Below are positions 1 to 11,766 of a stretch of 64,000 nucleotides of DNA, one piece after another. Source of the DNA: Spinacia oleracea (lineage: Eukaryota > Streptophyta > Magnoliopsida > Caryophyllales > Amaranthaceae). The position numbers and the translations under genes are program-made. Every line of letters begins with the position of its first letter. The stretch's first letter is position 1. Below the pieces are notes generated by a model. That model was not told where the DNA came from and ran no database searches. It worked only from the letters and a program-made list of their open reading frames with translations. Location: positions 496,001 to 560,000 of the forward strand of contig NC_079490.1 of the NCBI RefSeq assembly GCF_020520425.1. The letters run 5' to 3'.

Positions 1-138
1 AACGACTCAGCATATTCTTGTAACTGTCTTGTTGTTACTTGAAGTGTTTCTTTACCCCTTATATGACAACCTCTAGTCGTAGTGTTGTACCCTATATCTA
101 TTGTCATGATATTTTTCTGAAGTTATTTTGATTATCAG

Positions 139-556
139 GTAGCAGAGCCCTTAAGAGCAATGGTTATGGGAGCTCCCTTGGAGGATGCTCGACATCTTGC
201 TCAACGCTATGACAGAATGCGACAAGAAACTGAAGCTCAGGTATTACAAACAATTACACTATTATCTTAGGATTTAGAGCTTGGGAGAATATGTTGTCTT
301 TCTTGAACTTGGAGACTCTCAAGCAAAGCCTGTGATTTCATTTTCATCTAACTTGAACCTAGACAAGCAATTCAAGTTTCCAAACGCCAGGCAAAAGTTA
401 GAGAAGCATCAGGAAATCCAGATATTGTTATGAAATTAGAAGTGTTGCTGAGTCAAAGCTTCATGACCTGAAATCTAACATGGGGATATTGGGTAAGGAA
501 GCTGCATCTGCAATGGCTGCTGTCAGAGATTGACTCTTCAACGACTCATTATACAG
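139..556 (+). pseudogene. SH3P2-like BAR/SH3 gene fragment, broken
   Basis: The first exon (139-240, after a TTATCAG acceptor) reads VAEPLRAMVMGAPLEDARHL and continues to EAQ. That is the BAR-domain segment of plant SH3P2-type SH3-domain proteins, which act in clathrin and autophagosome membrane traffic. After a short intron, homology resumes near 367 (RQAKVREASGNPDIVMKLE, then AESKLHDLKSN, then GKEAASAMAAV) and ends with RLTLQRLI near 555. The frame shifts near 437 and again near 530, where several codons are missing, and no clean acceptor fits the second exon. No 5' BAR exons or 3' SH3 exons are visible. Retention of an intron points to DNA-level copying rather than retroposition. The fragment lies 5' of a CACTA end, so capture by that transposon is plausible. 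An old truncated host locus is the alternative. Confidence 0.75.
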
Positions 557-869
557 TACATATGTCTTATGGATGAAATGTTAGTTTTCCCCCCTTCTTC
601 GTCCATAATTTTTAATATGAACTTGATCTCTAGCTAGCTACGTACCTTTGTTGTAATAATTTTATGTTTGTTGTAACATGTTGGTTGATCGATCTATGAC
701 GAATTTAATTGCCTTTTATTGGGAACGTTAATTACGTTGTAAACTTTTGTGACAGGTATTATTTATAAATGTATTCCCGGTATTGGGAATGAAGCGTCTA
801 ATTTCAAAGACGATCATGTCGGAATTTCCAACTAAAATATTAAAAAACGAATTTTAAAAAAAAAAACAA
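557..869. other. AT-rich stretch without a gene
   Basis: The sequence lies between the SH3P2-like fragment and the CACTA subterminal repeats. I see no open frame or RNA gene. If the fragment was captured, this is probably interior transposon sequence. Confidence 0.4.
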
Positions 870-1348
870 AAAGTCATTTGCAACGCACGTTAGCTCAATG
901 TGCGAGGCAAATGACTTAATTTTTTGGCGCTAAAATTGTCATTTGCGTCGCACATTAAGCTAATGTGCGTGGCAAATGACTTTTTTTTTGGCGCCTAAAA
1001 GTAATTTGCATCGCACATTTAGCTAATGTGCGTGGCAAATAACTTTTCAACATGGTGCCTGAAAAGTCATTTGCCACGCACATTAGCTAAATGTGCGATG
1101 CAAATGACTCTTATTTGCGTCGCACATTTAGCTAATGTGCGTGGCAAATGACTTTTCAACATGGTGCCTGAAAAGTTATTTGCGTCGCACATTTGCTAAT
1201 TGTGCGACGCAAATAAGGTTCATTTGCGTCGCACAAATGTGCGACGCAAATGACTTTTAGTCATTTGCGTCGAGAGCTTTTGCCACGCACGATGTGCGAC
1301 GCAAATATTCTTAAAAGTGCGATGCAAATGACCCTTTTTCCACTAGTG
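870..1348. mobile_element. Right terminal part of a CACTA (En/Spm-like) transposon
   Basis: Multiple direct and inverted copies of a motif of the form CATTTGCGTCGCACATT..AATGTGCGACGCAAATG fill this stretch. Read from the other strand, the end is CACTAGTGGAAAAAGGG, the classical CACTA terminus followed by dense subterminal repeats that in this family bind the transposase. A TAA directly after the end (1349-1351) could be half of the 3-bp target duplication. The opposite end is outside the window. No transposase is visible, so the element is non-autonomous or only its tail is present. The satellite starts immediately after it. Confidence 0.7.
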
Positions 1349-4300
1349 TAAGGCCCCGGAATTCCATATATTCTGCAACACGTGTTTTTTCAAAAATCCC
1401 TTTAAATTCCATTTAGGAGGCCGAGGAGATGCTTCTACGCACCCAATATGAACCCCCTAGAACCCATGAAGTATGTGGGAAGCGCCCGGACCCCTAACAT
1501 TTCCCATTTCCTAAAATGTAAAAATTAGCAAAATCGGCCACCTTATGCACACTTTTTGACCAAATTTGGCCGACTTTGTGGATTTTTTTTGGATCTCATC
1601 AAATTTTGGGGAATGTTTAATATGATCATATAATAAAGCTTGGTCGGGAAAAAAACCAACTTAATGGTACCTTAAGGCCCCAGAATGTCATTTATTCTAC
1701 AACACGCGTTTTTTCGAAGTCCCTTTAAATGCCATTTAGGAGGTCGGGGAGATGCTGCTAAGCACCCAATATGACCCCTGGGGACCGAAAGGGTATGTGG
1801 GAAGCGCCCGGACCTCTAACGTTTCAAGTTTCTTAAAATATAAAAATTAACCAAAATCGCTCACCTATAATGCACACTTTTCGACCAAATTTGACCCGTT
1901 TTGTGGTTTTTTTTTAGATCTCCTAAAATTTTGGGGAATGTATAATATGGTCATATAATAATGTTTGGTCGGGAAAAAACCAACTTATTGGTCCCTTAAG
2001 GCCCCGGAATTCCATTTATTTCACAACGCGCGTTTTTTCGAAGTCTCTTTCAATGCCATTTAGGAGGCCGGGGAGATGCTGCTAAGCACCCAATATGACC
2101 CCTGGGGACCGAAAGGGTATGTGGGAAGCGCCCGGACCTCTAACGTTTCAAGTTTCTTAAAATATAAAAATTAACCAAAATCGCTCACCTATAATGAACA
2201 CTTTTCGACCAAATTTGACCCGTTTTGTGGTTTTTTTTAGATCTTATCAAATTTTGGATAATGTATAATATGGTCATATAATAAGGTTTGGTCGGGAAAA
2301 AATCAACTTATTGGTCCCTTAAGGCCCCGGAATTCCATTTATTTCACAACGCGCGTTTTTTCAAAGTCCCTTTAAATGACATTTAGGAGGCCGGGGAGAT
2401 GCTGCTAAGCACCCAATATGACCCCTGGGGACCCAAAGGGTATGTGGGAAGCGCCCGGACCTCTAACGTTTCAAGTTTCTTAAAATGTAAAAATTAGCCA
2501 AAATCGCCCACCTATAATGCACACTTTTCGACCAAATTTGACCCGTTTTGTGTTTTTTTTTTAGATCTTCTCAAATTTTGGATAATGTATAATATAGTCA
2601 TATAATAAGGTTTGGTCGGGAAAAAACCAACTTATTGGTCCCTTAAGGCCCCGGAATTCCATTTATTTCACAACGCGCGTTTTTTTCGAAGTCCCTTTAA
2701 ATGCCATTTAGGAGGCCGGGGAGATGCTGCTAAGCACCCAATATGACCCCTGGCAACCCAAAGGGTATGTGGGAAGCGCCCGAACCTCTAACGTTTTAAG
2801 TTTCTTAAAATTTAAAAATTAGCCAAAATCACCCACCTATAATGCACACTTTTCGACCAAATTTGACCCGTTTTGTGATTTTTTTTTAGATCTCCTCGAA
2901 TTTTGGAGAATGTATAATATGGTCATATAATAAGGTTTGGTCAGAAAAAAACCAACTAATTGGTCCCTTGAGGCCCCGGAATTCCATTTATTTCACAACG
3001 CGCGTTTTTTCGAAGTCCCTTTAAATGCCATTTAGGAGGCCGAGGAGATGCTGCTAAGCACCCAATATTACCCCTGGGGACCCAAAGGGTATGTGGGAAG
3101 CGCCCGGACCTCTAACGTTTCAAGTTTCTTAAAATGTAAAAATTAGCCAAAATCGCCCACCTATAATGCACCCTTTTCGACCAAATTTGACCCGTTTTGT
3201 GGTTTTTTTTTAGATCTTCTCAAATTTTGGATAATGTATAATATGGTCATATAATAAGGTTTGGTCGGGAAAAAACCAACTTATTGGTCCCTTAAGGCCC
3301 CGGAATTCCATTTATTTCACAACGCGCGTTTTTTCGAAGTCCCTTTAAATGCCATTTAGGAGGCCGGGGAGATGCTGCTAAGCACCCAATATGACCCCTG
3401 GGGACCCAAAGGGTATGTGGGAAGCGCCCGAACCTCTAACGTTTCAAGTTTCTTAAAATGTAAAAGTTAGCCAAAATCGCCCACCTATAATGCACACTTT
3501 TCGACCAAATTTGACCCGTTTTGTGGTTTTTTTTTTAGATCTCCTCAAATTTTGGGGAATGTATAATATGGTCATATAATAAGGTTTGGTCGGGAAAAAA
3601 CCAACTTATTGGTCCCTTAAGGCCCCGGAATTCCCTTTATTTCACAACGCGCGTTTCTTCGAAGTCCCTTTAAATGCCATTTATGAGGCCGGGGAAATGT
3701 TGCTAAGCACCCAATATGACCCCTGGGACCCATAGGGTATGTGGGAAGTGCCCGGACCTCTAACGTTTCAAGTTTCTTAAAATTTAAAAATTAGCCAAAA
3801 TCACCCACCTATAATGCACACTTTTCGACCAAATTTGACCCGTTTTGTGGTTTTTTTTTAGATCTCCTCAAATTTTGGGGAATGTATAATATGGTCATAT
3901 AATAAAGTTTGGTCGGAAAAAAACCAACTAATTGGTCCCTTAAGGCCCCGGAATTCCATTTATTTCACAACGCGCGTTTTTTTAAAGTCCCTTTAAATGC
4001 CATTTAGTAGGCCGGGGAGATGCTGCTAAGCACCCAATATGACCCCTGGGGACCCAAAGGGTATGTGGGAAACGCCCGGACCTCTAACATTTCAAGTTTC
4101 TTAAAATGTAAAAATTAGCCAAAATCGCCCACCTATAATGCACACTTTTCGACCAAATTTGACCCGTTTTGTGGTTTTTTTTTAGATCTTCTCAAATTTT
4201 GGATAATGTATAATATGGTCATATAATAAGGTTTGGTCGAGAAAAAAACAAACTTATTGGTCCCTTAAGGCCCCGGAATTCCATTTATTTCACAACGCGC

Positions 4301-7300
4301 GTTTCTTCGAAGTCCCTTTAAATGCCATTTAGGAGGCCGGGGAAATGTTGCTAAGCACCCAATATGACCCCTGGGACCCAAACGGTATGTGGGAAGTGCC
4401 CGGACCTCTAACGTTTCAAGTTTCTTAAAATGTAAAAATTAGCAAAAATCACCCACCTATAATGCACACTTTTCGACCAAATTTGACCCGTTTTGTGGTT
4501 TTTTTTTAGATCTCCTCAAATTTTGGGGAATGTATAATATGGTCATATAATAAGGTTTGGTCGGAAAAAAACCAACTAATTGGTCCCTTAAGGCCCCGGA
4601 ATTCCATTTATTTCACAACGCGCGTTTTTTTAAAGTCCCTTTAAATGCCATTTAGTAGGCCGGGGAGATGCTGCTAAGCACCCAATATGACCCCTGGGGA
4701 CCCAAAGGGTATGTGGGAAACGCCCGGACCTCTAACATTTCAAGTTTCTTAAAATGTAAAAATTAGCCAAAATCGCCCACCTATAATGCACACTTTTCGA
4801 CCAAATTTGACCCGTTTTTTGGTTTTTTTTTTAGATCTCCTCAAATTTTGGGGAATGTATAATATGGTCATATAATAAGGTTTGGTCGGGAAAAAACCAA
4901 CTTATTGGTCCCTTAAGGCCCCGGAATTCCATTTATTTCACAACGCACGTTTTTTCGAAGTCCCTTTAAATGCTATTTAGGAGGTCGGGGAGATGCTGCT
5001 AAGCACCCAATATGACTCATGGGGACCGAAAGGGTATGTGGGAAGCGCCCGGACCTCTAACGTTTCAAGTTTCTTAAAATGTAAAAATTAGCCAAAATCG
5101 CCCACCTATAATGCACACTTTTCGACCAAATTTGACCCGTTTTGTGGTTTTTTTTTTAAAATCTCCTTAAATTTTGGGGAATGTATAATATGGTCATATA
5201 ATAAGGTTTGGTCGGGAAAAAACCAACTTATTGGTCCCTTAAGGCCCCGGAATTCCATTTATTTCACATCGCGCGTTTTTTCGAAGTCCCTTTAAATGCC
5301 ATTTAGGAGGCCGGGGAAATGCTGCTAAGCACCCAATATGACCCCTGGGACCCATAGGGTATGTGGGAAGTGCCCGGACCTCTAACGTTTCAAGTTTCTT
5401 AAAATTTAAAAATTAGCCAAAATCGCCCACCCAATGCACTCTTTTCGACCAAATTTGACCCGTTTTGTGGTTTTTTTAGATCTTCTCAAATTTTGGATAA
5501 TGTATAATATGGTTATATAATAAGGTTTGGTCGGGAAAAAACCAACTTATTGGTCCCTTAAGGCCCGGAATTCCATTTATTTCACAACGCGCGTTTTTTC
5601 GAAGTCCCTTTAAATGCCATTTAGGAGGCCGGGGAGATGCTGCTAAGCACCCAATATGACTCCTGGGGACCGAAAGGGTATGTGGGAAGCGCCCGGACCT
5701 CTAACGTTTCAAGTTTCTTAAAATGTAAAAATTAGCCAAAATCGCCCACCCATGCACACTTTTCGACCAAATTTGACCCGTTTTGTGGTTTTTTTTTTAA
5801 ATCTCCTTAAATTTTGGGGAATGTATAATATGGTCATATAATAAGGTTTGGTCGGGAAAAAACCAACTTATTAGTCCCTTAAGGCCCCGGAATTCCATTT
5901 ATTTCACAACGCGCGTTTTTTCGAAGTCCCTTTAAATGCCATTTAGGAGGCCGGGGAAATGCTGCTAAGCACCCAATATGACCCCTGGGACCCATAGGGT
6001 ATGTGGGAAGTGACCGGACCTCTAACGTTTCAAGTTTCTTAAAATTTAAAAGTTAGCCAAAATCACCCACCACACTTTTCGACCAAATTTGACCCGTTTT
6101 GTGGTTTTTTTGTAGATCTCCTCAAATTTTGGGGAATGTATAATATGGTCATATAATAAGGTTTGGTCGGAAAAAAATCAACTAATTGGTCCCTTAAGGC
6201 CCCGGAATTCCATTTATTTCACAACGCGCGTTTTTTCGAATTACCTTTAAATGCCATTTAGGAGGCCGGGGAGATGCTACTAAGCACCCAATATGACCCC
6301 TGGGGACCCAAAGGGTATGTGGGAAGCGCCCGAACCTCTAAAGTTTCAAGTTTCTTAAAATGTAAAAATTAGCCAAAATCGCCCACCCATGCACACTTTT
6401 CGACCAAATTTGACCCGTTTTGTGGTTTTTTTTAGATCTCCTCAAATTTTGTGGAATGTATAATATGGTCATATAATAAGGTTTGGTCGGGAAAAAACCA
6501 ACTTATTGGACCCTTAAGGTCCCGGAATTCCATTTATTTCACAACGCGCGTTATTTCGAAGTCCCTTTAAATGCCATTTAGGAGGCCGGGGAAATGTTGC
6601 TAAGCACCCAATATGACCCCTGGGACCCATAGGGTATGTGGGAAGTGCCCGGACCTCTAACGTTTCAAGTTTCTTAAAATTTAAAAATTAGCCAAAATCA
6701 CCCACCTATAATGCACACTTTTCGACCAAATTTGACCCGTTTTGTGGTTTTTTTTTAGATCTACTCAAATTTTGGGGAATGTATAATATGGTCATATAAT
6801 AAGGTTTGGTCGGGAAAAAACCAACTTATTGGTCCCTTAAGGCCCCGGAATTCCATTTATTTCACAACGCGCGTTTTTTCGAAGTCCCTTTAAATGCCAT
6901 TTAGGAGGCCGGGGAGATGCTGCTAAGCACCCAATATGACCCATGGGGACCCATAGGGTATGTGGGAAGTTCCCGGACATCTAACGTTTCAAGTTTCTTA
7001 AAATTTAAAAATTAGCCAAAATCGCCCACCTATGCACACTTTTCGACCAAATTTGACCCGTTTTGTGGTTTTTTTTTAGATCTCCTAAAATTTTGGGGAA
7101 TGTTTAATATGGTCATATAATAAGGTTTGGTCGGGAAAAAACCAACTTATTGGTCCCTTAAGGCCCCGGAATTCCATATATTCTGCAACACGTGTTTTTT
7201 CAAAAATCCCTTTAAATTCTATTTAGGAGGCCGAGGAGATGCTTCTAAGCACCCAATATGACCCCCCGAGAACCCATGAAGTATGTGGGAAGCGCTAGGA

Positions 7301-7580
7301 CCCCTAACATTTCCCATTTCCTAAAATGTAAAAATTAGCAAAATCGCCCACCTTATGCACACTTTTTGACCAAATTTGACCGACTTTGTGGATTTTTTTT
7401 GGATCTCATCAAATTTTGGGGAATGTTTAATATGGTCATATAATAAAGCTTGGTTGAGAAAAAAACCAACTTAATGGTACCTTAAGGCCCCAGAATGTCA
7501 TTTATTCTACAACGCGCGTTTTTTCGAAGTCCCTTTGAATGCCATTTAGGAGGCCGGGGAGATGCTGCTAAGCACCCAAT
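1349..7580 (+). repeat. Satellite array, left segment (about 324-bp monomer, about 19 copies)
   Basis: The landmark GGCCCCGGAATTCC recurs near 2,000, 2,325, 2,648, 2,972, 3,297 and on through the segment, giving a head-to-tail period of about 323-325 bp. Each monomer carries GATGCTGCTAAGCACCCAAT, TATGTGGGAAG, a CACACTTTTCGACCAAATTTG block, a T-tract before AGATCT, and a tail with AATATGGTCATATAATAAGG. Two sequence classes intermix: one with GGGGACCCAAAGGG and GAAGCGCCCGG, the other with GGGACCCATAGGG and GAAGTGCCCGG. The first monomer (1,352-1,680) and one at about 7,160-7,490 belong to a more diverged class marked by CAACACGTG and GAACCCATGAAG. Short frames of 60-75 codons within monomers have no coding character. 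Confidence 0.95.
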
Positions 7581-8923
7581 TGAAGGAAATAATGCCCTTG
7601 GTCCAAGTATGCATTCTATGTTAAGTCTAATAAATGCGGTTCAGTATTAATTAACAAGTTAATAATTCAGTGAGATCAAGTGAGCTGAATGCCTAGCTAG
7701 AGGCCGCTTCAGTTCAAGTGGAATTAATGATATTAATCCACAGCTTACTCTTGACTGAACCCGTAGGGTCACACAAATAGTACGTAAACGGATCAAGTAT
7801 TTAATGGCATTAAATACTCCATCTATGAATATTCGGAACCGACGGATCTTGGTTTCAGTGGGAGCTAAGATCGTCACAGGCAAGAAATGAATACTCCGGA
7901 AACGATGATATTGCCGGAAACGGAAATATGGATCGTGTCGGAAATATGAATATTATCCAAGTCGTAGATGTTGCCGGAAACGGAAACATGGTACGTATCG
8001 GAAATTATTATTGGAAATGGAAATATTACCAGAATCGGAAATATTGCCGGAAACGGAAATATTGTCAGAATCGGAAATATTGCCGGAATCGGAAAATAAT
8101 TCCGGAAACGGAAATATTAAATATTTGTTCGAAACGGAAATTAATTCCGGAATCGGAAATATTAAATATTGTTCGTATCGGAAATAGATTCCGGAAATGG
8201 AAATTTAATCGGAAGCGTATTGTACGATTTAGCATCGGACGAGGCCTGCCGGACGAAGGCCCAGCACGAAGCCGGGCCATCGCCCAGCAAGCACGCACGC
8301 CACAAGCCCAGCGCGCGCCAAGGCCACGGATGCGTGGGCCGCGCTGCATGGGCTGCTGCTCGCATGCGCATAGGCAGCCCTTGTGGCTGCCGTGTGTGTG
8401 TGTGAGTTTGTGCTCATGCGTGATTCCTAAAACTGCAAGAGTTAGTGTGTGATTAAATTCCTATTCCTAATTAGATAAATTAATTAAATAGAATTCATGT
8501 AGGATTCTGATTTCAATTAATTCGTATCTTACTAGGATTGCGATTCCTTTTCCATAACTCTATAAATAAAGGCCTAGGGGTCATTATTTACATACGAGTT
8601 TCAAGTATTCAAAAACTAAGATTTTTAAGCAGAAAAATCAGCCAATATTCTTGCCTACCCAACCGAAAATATTAGAACCTTAAGGGCGATTCTAGTTGGT
8701 CAATCTTAAGGCGGATCCGGACGTGCTGTGGACTATCTACGGAGGGACGACACTTGGAGTCCTAAAGACTTGTTCTTGTTCGGTTCGGGCGCAGCTAGGG
8801 AAGGCACGCAACAAAGAGTATGCATCTAAACTATGCTAAATGATTATGTGTAAATAATATGTTTCCTGGCTTTATGGTTTTTCCGCATGATTTATGAACT
8901 GTCATATGAATCATAACCTAACA
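7581..8923 (+). repeat. 5' LTR of the Copia element
   Basis: The LTR starts TGAAGGAAATAATG and ends CCTAACA. A TATA box (TATAAATA, 8,561-8,568) marks the likely U3/R transition. U3 contains a run of short CGGAAATATT-type repeats at about 7,900-8,220, followed by a GC-rich block at 8,230-8,350. The only long frame, about 174 codons, is an artefact of these repeats. Confidence 0.95.
7900..8222 (+). repeat. U3 minisatellite of the Copia LTR
   Basis: Units such as GCCGGAAACGGAAATATT and GCCGGAATCGGAAATATT recur every 16-20 bp with substitutions. Their position upstream of the TATA box suggests enhancer-like repeats, as known in other plant Copia LTRs, but that role is inference. The same run is present in the 3' LTR at 16,917-17,238. 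Confidence 0.8.
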
Positions 8924-8924
8924 G

Positions 8925-8940
8925 TGGTATCACGAGCCCC
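8925..8940 (+). other. tRNA primer binding site
   Basis: TGGTATCACGAGC lies one base after the 5' LTR. It resembles the common plant site TGGTATCAGAGC, which pairs with the 3' end of initiator methionine tRNA. Confidence 0.75.
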
Positions 8941-9649
8941 TTATTATTTTCATAATCTAAATTGCATGAACATGGTTAAATATTACAAATTTGCAAGAAT
9001 TAAAAGGGGTGATTAATTTTCGTAATTGTTAATTAATTGCAAATTGCGTTTATTTAATTATACGTACGCAGTTTTTCGGCAGTTTCTTCGTTACTCATCC
9101 GAATTGAGTGATTTTTGTGTCAATTCCGCATGTAAAAGGCATTCTAAAATTTTGACAAAAATAGTTTTTTTCTGCCGAACCCAGAATTCTCAAATTCGAA
9201 GCCTAACTATGACTTTTCGAAGGTTTTAGTTTTTCGAATGCAAAATTTCGTAAATTTAAGATGTTAAATTAAATATTTGCGATTCTTGTTGATAAATCTT
9301 GAATTTTTGATTGACCTACTGCATATGTTTAACAAGTTTGAATGCCTAGTCTTGTTAATTATGCAATCTAATTTGTAATTATGATTAATTTGTTGAAAAT
9401 TAGAATAATTTAGAATTAATTTGATTTTCATAATTAATTGTAATTTAATTAGAAACCTATGATTAAAAACCACCATAAAAATTGTAAATTTACGATAAAT
9501 TTTAAATTTTTATGACCTAGACTTGAATCCATATCAATCGGAAATCAATTGGATAATAAATTTTCGATTTTTCGCCCTAAAATTATGAAATTAATATTAT
9601 TTATTAATTTGTCATTAATTTTAAATATAAATTTTAAATTTTTATGCGA

Positions 9650-10330
9650 TTCGTTCAAATAACTTGCACGCACGAAGCGATGGACGCTTCGTGTTACCCT
9701 TAAGGGGTGTTGTATAATGCGGGCATGCGACGACGAGCAAGGGAGCTCGTCGCCCGTGCGGCACGAATGCAATGAGCAAGGGCGTAGTGCACGAGCACAA
9801 GGCAGCAGCCCTGCCTTGTGTCGTGTGCCACGAGCAATGAACGAATGGGCATGGGCGAGGGGCGAGCCAAGGCAGTCGCGTGTGGGCAGCAAGCGAGCTG
9901 CGCCACAACGCGCGCTGCCTCGCACAAGTGCGCGCAGCCTCGCGCGCAGCGAGCGCAAGCTCGCGTGCCACGAGCGCTGCGCCCAGCACTACTCGCGCGC
10001 ACAGCGCGCGATGTCGCTCGCCCAGCGAGCGATGTCGCGCCCCAGCGAGCGATGGCTCGCGCGCACAGCGCGCGATGTCGCCCGCCCAGCGAGCGATGTC
10101 GCGCCCCAGCGAGCGATGGCTCGCGCGCACAGCGAGCGAGCCAGCGCGCCCAGCGAGCGATCTCGCGCGCGCGCACTGCGAGCGATAGCTCGCGTGCGAT
10201 GGGGCGCTGTGCGGAGGCTTGCGATAGGACAGCAGCAGCTATGCGACGAGCGCATGGGCTGCGCGCACATGGCCAGCAATGGCTGTGTGCGTACGGCCCA
10301 TGGGCGTGCAACGCGTAGGGTGTTTGCGTT
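9650..10330. repeat. GC-rich imperfect repeats in the Copia leader
   Basis: This block is strikingly GC-rich within an otherwise very AT-rich leader. Motifs such as CAGCGAGCGATG and GCGCGCACAGCGCGCGATG recur in tandem and in partly inverted form at 9,990-10,190. Long frames occur on both strands here at once, which is what simple composition produces. I therefore call no gene. Confidence 0.75.
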
Positions 10331-11766
10331 ACGATTAGATCGTTTTGAACGTTTAATTTGAAAATTTCAGTTCACGTAATTTTAATTAATTTTAAAATTA
10401 ATAATTTGAATTAATTTCTTGGATTTTAATTTTGAATATTATAATTATAATAAATGGTATTTATTCTAATTATTTTACTAAAATTAAAATCATAAATTAA
10501 TTTAAATGCGACTGAAATTAAATTAAATTTTTGGATTCAATTATAAATTTATATGAGCTTTAAATTTTAATTAAATTTGTATGTTTCCGGTTAGACTAGA
10601 AATACAATTTTATGTTTAAAATTGGTAAAGCATATGAATTTATTGGTTTAAGTGGGAGCATTTTTTAGTCATAAACTCTTGATTAGGTCTACAAATCCTT
10701 AAGGTTAAAACAACTTGATTAGAATTAATAAGGACTGAATAATTGGTAGATTATTGGTGCCCTTGATTAATTGATGCAAATGTTTACGTGATGCATAATG
10801 TGTTTTACTAACCAGCTATGTGGGCCATTCATGATAATGAATGGGTGAATGGTATATATTGTATATGTACTGTTTTGCAGGTTATGAAGTGACTAGTATG
10901 GCCCAAATAGGATAGAAAATATGGTCTGCGTACCATTAATTTGAATGTAATTGGTCTAAAGTACCAAAGTTATTTTTCAATTCAAATATGGTCTGCGAAC
11001 CATCAAATAGTTGTAATTAGTTATAGCTTATCCTATTTGAAGAAAATGGTGCCTCCCACGGAGATTTTCAAGACGGACTTTGAAGTTAAAGCTTCAAGAT
11101 GAAGTCGGGCCATACTAGATCACAAATATCTTATGCATGTTTTAAGTTATTTATTGTTTTAAATATGTCTTAAAATGCATGAGATCAAAAGCTTGATTAT
11201 GTTGCATGATTAAGGATTTTAGTTCACTTAAAATCTAACCAACATAGTAAGAGCCTTAAGTTCCAAACTTAAAAATTGAGTTAAAAGGTGCCATGCCAAA
11301 ATATACACTTGCTTGGATATCCTTTACATCAATCTAGTAATAGTTTTCGCTCAGCGAGGTGTTACTTATTGGTCCTAAAGGGGCAAGGTACACAAATAAT
11401 TGTGAGTACATGTTAGTTTTGGTGAAACTCAACGATATAAGTAAGGAGTCCTTTTATGTCGTGGCAAATTCGATAGGTTTACCTAATAAGTTCTTAGACG
11501 TACCTATCAACCAAGAATAGTTTCTAGACTATTAGCAAAAGGCTTTTGCTTACCTAAGATGTTCTAGGATTAAGTCGACAAACTGTGCTTAGTTCTTCAA
11601 TGATTTTAGGATCTTGGAATCATTTTATTCACACCTGCCGGAACACATAACTTGAATAAAATGCTTAAGAAACGCTGAATTGTGCATGTATGCTAGAATT
11701 TAAGTTTATTAAGAGAAACTGTGAATGGTTATTTATTTGTTTATTCTTTTCAATTGTAGTTTTAAT

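Noticed and set aside
7928-8452. A 174-codon frame inside the LTR, repeated at 16,944-17,468
   Set aside because: It is a translation of the U3 minisatellite and GC block and overlaps the promoter. It shows no protein family.
9700-10361. Long overlapping frames on both strands (up to about 214 codons)
   Set aside because: They arise from GC-rich repeats with few stop codons, consist of Arg/Ala/Ser strings, and occur simultaneously in several frames.
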